Positions 44,803-53,169 of a stretch of DNA of 64,000 bases are shown here, one piece after another. This stretch comes from Paenibacillus sp. ACRRY (lineage in GTDB: Bacteria > Bacillota > Bacilli > Paenibacillales > Paenibacillaceae): positions 372,001 through 436,000 of the forward strand of contig NZ_JAKRNM010000003.1 of assembly GCF_022346995.1 (NCBI RefSeq), read 5' to 3'. The translations under genes and the position numbers were made by a program. The first letter of the stretch is position 1. Each line of letters begins with the position of its first letter. A model generated the notes under the pieces. That model had not been told where the DNA came from, made no database searches, and saw only the letters and a program-made list of their open reading frames with translations.

Positions 44803-44831
44803 TTTACAAGCTCGTATAATATTTGTATTAT
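44803..44831 (+). promoter_or_regulatory. Sigma-A promoter of the carotenoid operon
   Basis: TTTACA (44803-44808) and TATTAT (44826-44831) with a 17-bp spacer. The -10 box lies in the second operator repeat. An upstream TATAAT at 44815 has no matching -35. Confidence 0.6.
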
Positions 44832-44846
44832 ATTTGTATAACGTTT
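44814..44846. promoter_or_regulatory. CarH-type operator 2: three 11-bp direct repeats
   Basis: GTATAATATTT, GTATTATATTT and GTATAACGTTT stand head to tail at 44814, 44825 and 44836. The first seven bases of copies 1 and 2 are identical to those of operator 1 (GTATAAT, GTATTAT). The array covers the -10 box of the carotenoid promoter. Confidence 0.72.
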
Positions 44847-44938
44847 CGGGTATGATCCGCTTCGATGATTCTTCAATGGTTTAATAATAGATTAAGAATG
44901 GTAGAAGTGCGTTTTCGACCATAAGAAAGGTGAGTGGC

Positions 44939-46489
44939 ATGATATCTAATCAGCAACGTAAACGTGCGGCTGTTATTGGTGCTGGTCCAGGCGGGCTTGC
45001 AGCGGCCATGTTATTGTCCGGTCAGGGATACGAAGTGGACGTTTATGAGAAACAACCGGTGATTGGTGGACGCTCTGCCAGGCTGGAGCTCGGTGAGTAC
45101 CGATTCGACCGGGGCGCGACGTTCTTGATGATGCCCGGGCTGCTTGAAGAGATGTTCGAGTTGGTAGGACGCAAACTATCCGATTACGTGGATCTGAAGG
45201 AACTGACACCCTTGTATGCCCTGAACTTCGGCGATAAGGTGTTCACGCCGTCTCGTAATCGTGAAGATACTGCTGCTCAGATCAAGGAACTGTTCCCTGG
45301 TAATGAAGACAATTACCTTAGGTTCATGCAGGATGAGGAAGTCAAGTTTGGTAAAGTTATGCCTTTGCTGCGCCGGCCTTTCGGCAAGCTGACAGACTAT
45401 CTGTGCAAGGATGCGGTAACGGCTCTTCCGAAGCTGGACGTGAACAATACAGTCTATGGCATCCTGTCCCGTTATTTTACGGATGAGCGTTTGCGCTGGG
45501 CCTTTACGTTTCAATCCAAATATTTGGGCATGTCTGCCTGGGATTGTCCGGGTACATTCACGATTCTGTCATTCATCGAGCATCATTATGGGCTGTTTCA
45601 TCCAATTGGCGGTGTGAATCGCGTATTCCAGGGCATGGCTGACATTGTAAATGAATATGGTGGACGTATACATACATCCTGTCCAGTGAAGCAGGTCATC
45701 GTGCGCAACGGCCGAGCGGAAGGTCTGCTGCTTGAGAACGGTGAACGTATTGAAGCGGATCACGTGGTTGTTAATGCAGACTTTGCCCATGCGGTGAACC
45801 ATCTGTTCGAACCAGGTGTGCTTAAGAAATATACGCCGGAGAAAATGAAACGCAAGAAGTATTCCTGTTCTACTGCAATGCTCTATCTGGGAGTGGACGG
45901 CGAGATTGATCTGCCGCATCACTCGATTTATTTTCCCGAAGATTACCGATTGAACGTGGATGAGATCACGAAGCATAAAGTGTTGTCCGCTGACCCGTCT
46001 CTATATATTCATAACCCTTCCAAGCTCGATTCGACACTCGCACCTGCAGGAAAATCTGCATTATATGTGCTCATGCCGTCTCCGAACCTTACAGGGGACA
46101 TTGATTGGGATGTGGAACGGGAGAATGTACGCGAGGCGATGATGCAGCGGCTTGAGGCGATCCCGGAGCTCGCAGACATTCGGAGCCGCATTGAAGAATC
46201 CATGATGTTTACCCCACTTGACTGGGAAAATGAACTGGATGTGTACCGCGGTGCGACATTTAACATGGCCCACAATCTGGGTCAGATGATGTATCTGCGT
46301 CCGCATAACCAGTTCGAAGAGCTGAAGGGGGTATGGCTGGTCGGCGGCGGAACCCACCCGGGCAGCGGACTGCCTACCATATTCGAATCTGCTCGAATCA
46401 GTGTCAGGTTGATCCAGGAAGAGGATGCCAAAACCCGCTCGAACCGGTCGCCTTATGTGAAGACGGCTGAAGCCGGAGGTCATTCATGA
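44939..46489 (+). CDS. CrtI/CrtN-family carotenoid desaturase/oxidase 1
   Basis: A 516-residue FAD flavoprotein. The N-terminal dinucleotide fold is AAVIGAGPGGLAAAMLLSGQ, with GGRSARLELGEYRFDRGATF after it, and the C-terminal signature is WLVGGGTHPGSGLPTIFESA. It is the first of three paralogues here. It may carry out a further dehydrogenation or a terminal oxidation of diapocarotene; homologues in other C30 producers form separate crtN subtypes that I cannot assign by eye. ATG 44939 is eight bases after AAAGG; the GTG at 44930 abuts it. The stop overlaps the next start (ATGA). Confidence 0.9.
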   Translation: MISNQQRKRAAVIGAGPGGLAAAMLLSGQGYEVDVYEKQPVIGGRSARLELGEYRFDRGATFLMMPGLLEEMFELVGRKLSDYVDLKELTPLYALNFGDKVFTPSRNREDTAAQIKELFPGNEDNYLRFMQDEEVKFGKVMPLLRRPFGKLTDYLCKDAVTALPKLDVNNTVYGILSRYFTDERLRWAFTFQSKYLGMSAWDCPGTFTILSFIEHHYGLFHPIGGVNRVFQGMADIVNEYGGRIHTSCPVKQVIVRNGRAEGLLLENGERIEADHVVVNADFAHAVNHLFEPGVLKKYTPEKMKRKKYSCSTAMLYLGVDGEIDLPHHSIYFPEDYRLNVDEITKHKVLSADPSLYIHNPSKLDSTLAPAGKSALYVLMPSPNLTGDIDWDVERENVREAMMQRLEAIPELADIRSRIEESMMFTPLDWENELDVYRGATFNMAHNLGQMMYLRPHNQFEELKGVWLVGGGTHPGSGLPTIFESARISVRLIQEEDAKTRSNRSPYVKTAEAGGHS

Positions 46490-47949
46490 AGCGGGCAGCC
46501 ATTGTAGGAGCAGGAATCGGTGGGCTGACCTCGGCACTGCTGCTGAATCGGCAGGGCTGGGACGTCACCGTTTACGAACGGGGTTCCCGAGTTGGCGGAC
46601 GCATCGGCTATGAGCAGAACGGGGAATACCGCATTGATCAGGGGCCAACCATCGTACTTCTGCCCGACATGCTGCATGGCATTTTGGAGGAGGCTGGCGT
46701 GGATCGCTCCAAAGTGGAGCTGCTCCGCTGTGATCCGTTATACAGGGTTCATTACAGCAGCGGACGCGTCATGACCAAGATGACAGACCGCGGTCAGCAG
46801 GCCGAAGAGATCGAGCGGTTATTTCCGGGTGAGAGCGGAGGATTCACAAGATTCATGAAGGACATGGATACCCTGTTCCCGGCAGGACGGTCTGCTTTCC
46901 TGGAAAGAGCCTTCCCGCGGAAAAGGGATTTCTTCACACCATCTCTCATGTCCCTGATGGGCAGGCTCCGAGCACACAAAAGCGTACGTAAAGCCGTAGG
47001 AGATTATTTTCATCATGAGGAACTGGTTGATGCCTATTCCCTTCAGAGTCTGTATATTGGCGGTTCGCCGTTCGGGACTCCGGGAATCTATTCCCTTCTT
47101 CCTTATGCAGAGCATGAATATGGAATCTGGATGGTGAAGGGCGGATATGCTGCACTACCGGGTATTCTGGAATCAGAACTGATCGCGCGTGGCGGGCGTG
47201 TTGTGCTGAATACGGAAGTAACGGGTCTGCGTATTGAAAATGGCGTTTGCCGAGGTGTAGAAACGGCTGCAGGTTCGGAAGAGGTGGACGCAGTCCTCTA
47301 TAATGGCGATTTCCCCCATCTGACAGGTTTACTGGGAGCCATACCGGAAGCACCACGCAAAAAGAAACCGTATCGTCCCTCATCCGGTTGTGTATTGATA
47401 TATATTGGGGTCGACAAAACTTGGAAAGATGCAACGACGCATCAATTTTTCCTGCCACCCAGTCTTGATGGAAGCTTGCGGGAAGTATTCAATCAGCGCC
47501 GTATTCCGGAACAGTCATCATTTTATGTATTTAACCCGGTAGCTGTTGATGATTCCGCTGCGCCAGCCGGTCAAAGTGTATTGTATTTTCTTATTCCGGT
47601 GCCAGACGCGGAAGGTGTGGACTGGTCCAGGGAAAGTGGGGCTCTGGTGGAAAGAGTACTGGAGGAAGCGGAACAACGTGGTTTTCCTGGACTTCGTGCA
47701 GCGATCAGGTGGAAGAAGGTACGCACGCCAGCAGATGCCGAGCGGGATGGACTCTACGGCGGTGGAAGCTTCGGTATTGCGCCGATCCTGTTTCAATCGG
47801 GCGTGTACCGGCCACAGCCGAAGCCGTTTCCGGCGATACGCGGATTGTACGCAGCAGGAGCATCGGTACATCCAGGCGGTGGCGTTCCGATCGTAATGCA
47901 AAGTGCGCGTATGGCCGTCAATCTACTCATGAAGGAGATGGGAACATGA
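46486..47949 (+). CDS. crtN: Diapophytoene desaturase-like protein (CrtI/CrtN family) 2
   Basis: A 487-residue FAD flavoprotein with AAIVGAGIGGLTSALLLNRQ at the N-terminus, GGRIGYEQNGEYRIDQGPT, and AAGASVHPGGGVPIVMQSAR at the C-terminus. Its position directly before crtM, with four-base overlaps on both sides, is typical of the desaturase crtN that converts diapophytoene to diapolycopene or diaponeurosporene; the exact subtype assignment among the three paralogues is tentative. Confidence 0.85.
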   Translation: MKRAAIVGAGIGGLTSALLLNRQGWDVTVYERGSRVGGRIGYEQNGEYRIDQGPTIVLLPDMLHGILEEAGVDRSKVELLRCDPLYRVHYSSGRVMTKMTDRGQQAEEIERLFPGESGGFTRFMKDMDTLFPAGRSAFLERAFPRKRDFFTPSLMSLMGRLRAHKSVRKAVGDYFHHEELVDAYSLQSLYIGGSPFGTPGIYSLLPYAEHEYGIWMVKGGYAALPGILESELIARGGRVVLNTEVTGLRIENGVCRGVETAAGSEEVDAVLYNGDFPHLTGLLGAIPEAPRKKKPYRPSSGCVLIYIGVDKTWKDATTHQFFLPPSLDGSLREVFNQRRIPEQSSFYVFNPVAVDDSAAPAGQSVLYFLIPVPDAEGVDWSRESGALVERVLEEAEQRGFPGLRAAIRWKKVRTPADAERDGLYGGGSFGIAPILFQSGVYRPQPKPFPAIRGLYAAGASVHPGGGVPIVMQSARMAVNLLMKEMGT

Positions 47950-48818
47950 ATGAAATGATTTTGAACAGGTGCGAAGAGTTGATGCAGAAGGGATCTTCTT
48001 CTTTTTATCAGGCTTTCAGAGGTTTGCCCAGTCCGCGCCGTGAAGCGGTGTATGTGATCTATGCGTTCTGCCGCATCATTGATGACAGTGTGGATGAACC
48101 GGAGAATTCCATGTATACCATACATGAGATTCGGGATCATTTTGAATACCTGGAAGAGGCAGAGGGCCACTTTATCTGGCCTGCATTGAGATGGTTATTC
48201 TCGAACTTTCCCCACCTGGACAAAGGACCTTTCTTTCGGCAGATGGATGGACAGATGACCGATCTTGAGGTAACTCACTATGCAACGATGAAGGATCTTG
48301 AACATTACTGCTATCTTGTAGCAGGAACTGTTGGGGAGATGCTGCTTCCTGTGCTGCGTGATGACAATGGTGCTGAAGTGGCCGTCAACGGCATTGCGCT
48401 TGGCAAGGGCATGCAGATCGTCAACATTATTCGTGACGTGGGGGAAGATCGGGCAAGAGCACGCCGTTATGTTCCACTCGAAATCATGGATAAGCATGGG
48501 TACTCCGAACAGGATTGGGCAGATGGTATTGTGGACGAACGGTTTGTAGCCATCATTCAGGAATTGAAAGCATCAGCCCTCGAATGGTTCCGTCTTGGCA
48601 TGGATCGGCTCGAGACTTACCCTACGGAAAGTGCATTTGCCATTGAACTGGCGGCAGCCTTCTACTCCACCATATTACATGCGGTAGAACGTAACGACTA
48701 TGACGTATATAACAAGCGGGCATTTGTGACCGATGAGCTCAAACTGGAGATGCTAGGAGCCATTGTGAAACGTTATCCGGTACTCGCCTATCAGGCTTCC
48801 CGTACGGCGGTCTCCTGA
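47946..48818 (+). CDS. crtM: Diapophytoene synthase (squalene/phytoene synthase family)
   Basis: A 290-residue prenyl coupling enzyme. The first Asp-rich motif is in FCRIIDDSVDEPEN and the second in VNIIRDVGEDRARARRYVP. SSSFYQAFRGLPSPRREAVY is the N-terminal family pattern. It joins two farnesyl diphosphates if C30, as the CrtN-type neighbours suggest; phytoene (C40) is the alternative. ATG 47946 overlaps the upstream stop, and its own TGA overlaps the next start. Confidence 0.9.
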   Translation: MNEMILNRCEELMQKGSSSFYQAFRGLPSPRREAVYVIYAFCRIIDDSVDEPENSMYTIHEIRDHFEYLEEAEGHFIWPALRWLFSNFPHLDKGPFFRQMDGQMTDLEVTHYATMKDLEHYCYLVAGTVGEMLLPVLRDDNGAEVAVNGIALGKGMQIVNIIRDVGEDRARARRYVPLEIMDKHGYSEQDWADGIVDERFVAIIQELKASALEWFRLGMDRLETYPTESAFAIELAAAFYSTILHAVERNDYDVYNKRAFVTDELKLEMLGAIVKRYPVLAYQASRTAVS

Positions 48819-49585
48819 TGATTCAGGGGCTGTATTGGGCATGGTACATCATCGGAGCCATCCTGATGCTAACCATCGGAGTACCTGACCTATTATCGTT
48901 TTCCAACGGATTGTTTCTTGTGTTCTATGCCCTTTATGTCGTGGAACTGATCTATCAGGGACGAAGAAGAAACGGAATGTCCGACCAGTCAGTCATATGG
49001 AAGAAGCCAGGACTGTGGGTATCTTCTGCCATTCTGTGGCTGGGTGGCATGGGGATAGAGTGGATTGGTGTCCATACGAATTGGCCCTTTGGTGAATATG
49101 GCTATTCAGACTTCTTCGGTGTTCACTTGTTCAGTGTGCCGGTTACCCTGGGATTTGCCTGGATTGCCGTCGTCGGGAATTCTGCACTGTTAAGCGGTGG
49201 GGGTTCGACCTGGAAGGGGAAATTGATTCGGGCAATCAAGACTGGTTTCTGGGCCATTTTGCTGGATCTGGTACTGGATCCGGTTGCGCACGCCAGAGGT
49301 TTCTGGCATTGGGAAGCCCCGGGTGGCTTCTATGGCGTCCCTTGGACCAATTACATCAGTTGGTTCATTATGGGTGCGTTCCTGTCGCTCTTTCTTCCAG
49401 CCATGCCTGCTGACCGCAGTTCGTTGCTGCGGGCCAAGTGGTTGTATCAGCTGTTCATCCTGCTATTCGGTCTGCTCGCATGGAAAGAAGGCATCACAGG
49501 CAGTTTCATCATTGCGCTTGTGGGCATGCTGCTAGCAGAAGGGAGCTGGTTCTATGATTCCCGCCGCAAAATCAAGATCGTTTAA
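48818..49585 (+). CDS. CruF-like carotenoid biosynthesis membrane protein (DUF422)
   Basis: A 255-residue polytopic membrane protein with about seven hydrophobic segments. It has the DUF422/CruF pattern: GGMGIEWIGVHTNWPFGEYG and LDLVLDPVAHARGFWHWEAP, the latter with conserved Asp/His residues. CruF enzymes hydrate the psi end (1',2'-hydratase); in C30 producers such as Planococcus and Bacillus relatives a homologue adds water to make hydroxylated diapocarotenoids. It starts within the crtM stop (TGATG). Confidence 0.87.
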   Translation: MIQGLYWAWYIIGAILMLTIGVPDLLSFSNGLFLVFYALYVVELIYQGRRRNGMSDQSVIWKKPGLWVSSAILWLGGMGIEWIGVHTNWPFGEYGYSDFFGVHLFSVPVTLGFAWIAVVGNSALLSGGGSTWKGKLIRAIKTGFWAILLDLVLDPVAHARGFWHWEAPGGFYGVPWTNYISWFIMGAFLSLFLPAMPADRSSLLRAKWLYQLFILLFGLLAWKEGITGSFIIALVGMLLAEGSWFYDSRRKIKIV

Positions 49586-50315
49586 CCGAATGTTTTATTT
49601 ATACAATCAGTATTATTTGCTGCGTCGTCGCTTTCGTTCGTTCACGTTATCGGGGACACTGGATCCACAGTTTGACAGCGTGTCAGGCTCTCCCATTGAC
49701 CCGAACCGGCCTGTTCTCTATTTCATGAATCATAGCTCCTGGTGGGACGGACTGCTGCTCTATCATGCATCCCGCCGTACTTCAACGGGGGACCATTACG
49801 TCATGATGGAAGAGAGGCAGCTGCAGCAATATGCCTTCTTTCGCAAGCTCGGCGCATACTCCATCAACAAGGAGAGTGCTTCGGCGATCCGAAAGACCAT
49901 GCAGTACACAACAGGGCTGCTTCAATCGGGTAAAAGGGTGTGGATCTTTCCTCAGGGTGAAATTCTGCATCAGGATGCAAGACCCATTCGGTTTCGTCCA
50001 GGCATCGGGTTACTGCTTCGCCGTTCTCCGGAGACGCTCGCCGTTCCTGTGACCCTGTGTCATGGTATGGTTCAGCATGATATGCCGGAGGTTTCGATGC
50101 TCGCGGGTGCGCCTTTAATGGAAGACTGGCATGTATGGAAGAGCGAGGAGATTGCAGCCAGACTTGGCCGGGTGCTGGAACAGCAGTTAGACGAGCATAA
50201 GTCTCAGCTGGTCCGCATCGGACAAGGGATTCTGCCGGGGGCCGTTTCCCTGATCCGTAACGGAAGATCCACAAGTGAAAAATACGATGCAGCACGAAAG
50301 CGGGGGGTCCGTTAA
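49554..50315 (+). CDS. Carotenoid-cluster lysophospholipid-type acyltransferase
   Basis: A 253-residue PlsC-like acyltransferase. The HX4D catalytic motif is in FMNHSSWWDGLLLYHA (His-Ser-Ser-Trp-Trp-Asp), and VWIFPQGE is the acceptor/phosphate-site motif. It probably acylates the glycosylated carotenoid, comparable to CrtO of staphyloxanthin synthesis in role though not in proven specificity. It overlaps the upstream gene by 32 bp, with AAGGGAG eight bases before the ATG. Confidence 0.88.
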   Translation: MIPAAKSRSFNRMFYLYNQYYLLRRRFRSFTLSGTLDPQFDSVSGSPIDPNRPVLYFMNHSSWWDGLLLYHASRRTSTGDHYVMMEERQLQQYAFFRKLGAYSINKESASAIRKTMQYTTGLLQSGKRVWIFPQGEILHQDARPIRFRPGIGLLLRRSPETLAVPVTLCHGMVQHDMPEVSMLAGAPLMEDWHVWKSEEIAARLGRVLEQQLDEHKSQLVRIGQGILPGAVSLIRNGRSTSEKYDAARKRGVR

Positions 50316-50316
50316 C

Positions 50317-51465
50317 ATGAGTGCATCCGAAATATTATGGATTATACTGACAACTGCTCTCGGTGTGCAGTTGATTTTTGCTCTCTGGAATGCGACCTGT
50401 CTTCCCAGAATTCGTTCGTTCTCTGCAGACCGGCTGCTGCACCAGGATAAGCTCGTATCTGTCCTGATTCCGGCTCGGAATGAAAGACTACATATTGAAG
50501 GATGTCTGGAGAGTGTGCTCGCAAGCGACACAACCGGCTACCGGATGGAAGTGCTGGTACTGAATGATCGTTCCGAGGATGAAACGGCGGCCTTGGTTCA
50601 GGAGATTGCGAATCGGGATACGCGCGTACGACTGCTTGATGGGGTGGAGCCGCCGGCTGGCTGGATGGGCAAGTCATATGCGTGCCACCAACTGGTTCAG
50701 GAGGCTAAAGGCGAGTGGTTTATGTTCGTTGACGCTGATGTAAGGCTTGAGCCAGAGGCTATTCGGCAAACCGTAGCTGCCGGCTGTGAGTTGGGGAGAG
50801 GTCTTGTGACCGGGTTTCCCTATCAGGTGGCCAAGACCTGGATGGAGAAGCTGGTTGTACCGATGATGGTATTCACGATCATCAGCCATCTTCCCATCTT
50901 CATGATACGCAGATCATCAAGTCCGCTATTTGTAGCAGCAACCGGAGCCTTCCTGCTGATTCATCGTTCGAGTTACGAAGCTTCCGGTGGCCATGCAGCC
51001 ATCCAGGGAGACCTGGTGGACGACATGAGTCTGGCGAAGGCGGTCAAGCGTGCAGGTCATCCGGTTATGCTGGCTGATGTGCATGAATTGGTCAGCACGC
51101 GGATGTATCAGAACGGTATCGAAGTATGGAACGGGTATAAGAAAAACATGTACGAAGGAACGGGACGCAGGGATGTACTCCTGCTGGGTACCCTAGTCAT
51201 GTATACATTAATGTACCTTGTCCCTCCCCTTGGATTGCTGTTTGGATTACTGTCAGGAAGCTCTGCAGCCATCATGTATGGACTCATTGGCACTCTGCTG
51301 GGTATGGGGGTAAAAAGGGTGGCAGATCAGACGGGAGGGCAACCCTGGTGGCTTGCATGTCTGCAATCTGTCAGCATGGCCTGCGTGATTGGTATTGGAA
51401 TGGCATCCTGGCGGGCTGGTCGCTCAGGGAAAGGATACGTTTGGAAAGGCAGGCGGTATAGTTGA
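50317..51465 (+). CDS. Family 2 glycosyltransferase of the carotenoid cluster (CrtQ-like)
   Basis: 382 residues. An N-terminal membrane segment is followed by a GT2 nucleotide-sugar domain (VSVLIPARNERLHIEGCLES; VDADVRLEP with the DxD) and three C-terminal hydrophobic helices. GT2 enzymes of C30 clusters glucosylate diaponeurosporenoic or diapolycopenoic acids. The ATG at 50317 follows GCGGGGGG by 7-9 bases and sits one base after the acyltransferase stop. It ends in a TTGA overlap with the third CrtN-like gene. Confidence 0.87.
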   Translation: MSASEILWIILTTALGVQLIFALWNATCLPRIRSFSADRLLHQDKLVSVLIPARNERLHIEGCLESVLASDTTGYRMEVLVLNDRSEDETAALVQEIANRDTRVRLLDGVEPPAGWMGKSYACHQLVQEAKGEWFMFVDADVRLEPEAIRQTVAAGCELGRGLVTGFPYQVAKTWMEKLVVPMMVFTIISHLPIFMIRRSSSPLFVAATGAFLLIHRSSYEASGGHAAIQGDLVDDMSLAKAVKRAGHPVMLADVHELVSTRMYQNGIEVWNGYKKNMYEGTGRRDVLLLGTLVMYTLMYLVPPLGLLFGLLSGSSAAIMYGLIGTLLGMGVKRVADQTGGQPWWLACLQSVSMACVIGIGMASWRAGRSGKGYVWKGRRYS

Positions 51466-52940
51466 GCAGAAAAGTGGTCATTATTGGCGCGGGCTTCGGT
51501 GGCTTGTCCTGTGCCATTCGACTTGCATCACAAGGCATACAGGTAACCATGCTGGAGCGTCAGACACATGTGGGTGGCAAGCTGCAGCAAGTGGAACGGA
51601 ACGGATATCATTTTGACCGCGGTCCAAGTACGATTACGATGCCTTCCACCTTCCGCTCTGTCTTTGAGCATGCCGGTACCAAAATGGAGGATTACGTCCA
51701 GCTGTATGAGCTGGAGCCCCGAACACGCAATGTGTTTGCAGACGGTACCGTGGTGGATCTGTCCGGCAAGCGTGAATGGATGGAGGAACAGATTGCAGCG
51801 TACAGTCCGGAAGACGCACTGCGTTATGATGCATTTATGGATGAATCTGCGGCGCTTTATGCGGAAGCCGATCGTCGTTTTCTTGGCAAACTGCTGCTGA
51901 CCACAAAAGACAAGTACAATCTCCAGATGCTTCGCAGCTTGCTGCGCGTGCGCCCGGCTGTGAAGCTTAATCAGCTGCTGCGATCCTATTTCAGTCATCC
52001 CAACACCTTGGCGCTGTTCGGTCGTTACGCGACCTACGTCGGATCATCGCCTTATCAGGCTCCATCCATCTTCGCGATGATGGGCCATGTAGAGGCAGAT
52101 GAAGGGGTATACGGTGTAAAAGGCGGAACCTATGAGCTGATCAAAGCCATGGCGAAGCTTGCTGAGGAAAAAGGAGTACGGATCATGACTGGCACCGAGG
52201 TCCGTCAGATTATCGTTCGGCATGGGAAAGTCATCGGTGTGGATACGGATCGAGGCTTCCATGAGGCCGATCAGGTGGTGGCCAACGGTGATGTGCTCAG
52301 TGTAAACCGTCTCCTGATTGCACCGGAACATCGAAAGCAGATGAGTGATGGCAGGATTCGCAAATATGAGCCGTCCATTTCCGGCTATGTGACTCTGGCA
52401 GGTGTGCGGAAGCAGTATGACTCCCTGCTGCACCATACTGTCTTTTTCCCGGAAAGGTATGAACCGGAGTTCGAACATATTTTCCGTGAACGCAGGATGC
52501 CTTTGGATCCGACCATCTACATCTGTTATTCCGGTTATTCGGAGGCAGGTATGGCTCCGGCAGGAGCGAGTAATCTGTTTATCTTGGTAAACGCCCCGTA
52601 TCTGTCGGATGCATGGAATTGGGAAGAGCAAACGGAACGCTACGGCGAGTTGGTACTGGATAAGCTTGAACAGCGGGGAATTACAGGATTAAGTCAATCA
52701 GATGTGTTAATCCGATATACACCACAGGATATTGAACACGATACATTGGCGCATCAAGGGTCAATTTACGGGATTTCCTCCAATTCAGTGAGGCAGACCT
52801 TCTCTCGCCCCGGGAACAAAAGCAGGGATGTACAGGGGTTATGGTACGTGGGTGGAACGACGCACCCGGGAGGAGGAACGCCGATTGTAACGCTATCCGG
52901 GCAGCTGGTGGGCGAGCAGCTGGCATCCGTGCTCTTATGA
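51462..52940 (+). CDS. CrtI/CrtN-family protein 3, probable diapocarotene oxygenase (CrtP-like)
   Basis: A 492-residue FAD flavoprotein with VVIIGAGFGGLSCAIRLASQ, GGKLQQVERNGYHFDRGPST and WYVGGTTHPGGGTPIVTLSG. Position at the end of the cluster, after the glycosyltransferase, and overall pattern resemble CrtP/CrtNb oxygenases that form the terminal aldehyde or acid. TTG start at 51462 overlapping the previous TGA. Subtype is inferred. Confidence 0.85.
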   Translation: MSRKVVIIGAGFGGLSCAIRLASQGIQVTMLERQTHVGGKLQQVERNGYHFDRGPSTITMPSTFRSVFEHAGTKMEDYVQLYELEPRTRNVFADGTVVDLSGKREWMEEQIAAYSPEDALRYDAFMDESAALYAEADRRFLGKLLLTTKDKYNLQMLRSLLRVRPAVKLNQLLRSYFSHPNTLALFGRYATYVGSSPYQAPSIFAMMGHVEADEGVYGVKGGTYELIKAMAKLAEEKGVRIMTGTEVRQIIVRHGKVIGVDTDRGFHEADQVVANGDVLSVNRLLIAPEHRKQMSDGRIRKYEPSISGYVTLAGVRKQYDSLLHHTVFFPERYEPEFEHIFRERRMPLDPTIYICYSGYSEAGMAPAGASNLFILVNAPYLSDAWNWEEQTERYGELVLDKLEQRGITGLSQSDVLIRYTPQDIEHDTLAHQGSIYGISSNSVRQTFSRPGNKSRDVQGLWYVGGTTHPGGGTPIVTLSGQLVGEQLASVLL

Positions 52941-53169
52941 TTCATCAGAGATGAACGGGTGCGCCCTTTCATTAGCATGTCCGGAACGGTATACTGGGTA
53001 GAGTTGACGGTGGAGGATATCACCGACGACTCTATAGCAATTTTATACATGCAGCATTGTCCGTTACATATAAGCGAAAAATAAGAAAAAAATGGAGTGT
53101 TTCAATTGAACGGAACCGGCAGGGGGGCCCTGTCCATCCGCACAATTTCTCACATAAGGAGGTCTCATC

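Larger units (their letters stand above)
44626..44938. other. Intergenic region between carH-type gene and carotenoid operon
   Basis: About 310 bp without a gene. It holds the terminator of the regulator gene, the operon promoter, the 11-bp repeat operator and a leader of about 100 nt. Confidence 0.6.

Noticed and set aside
47709..47945. In-frame extension of crtM upstream into the crtN gene
   Set aside because: ATG 47946 overlaps the crtN stop and has a ribosome site (GGAGATGGGAAC); the upstream part is crtN in another frame.
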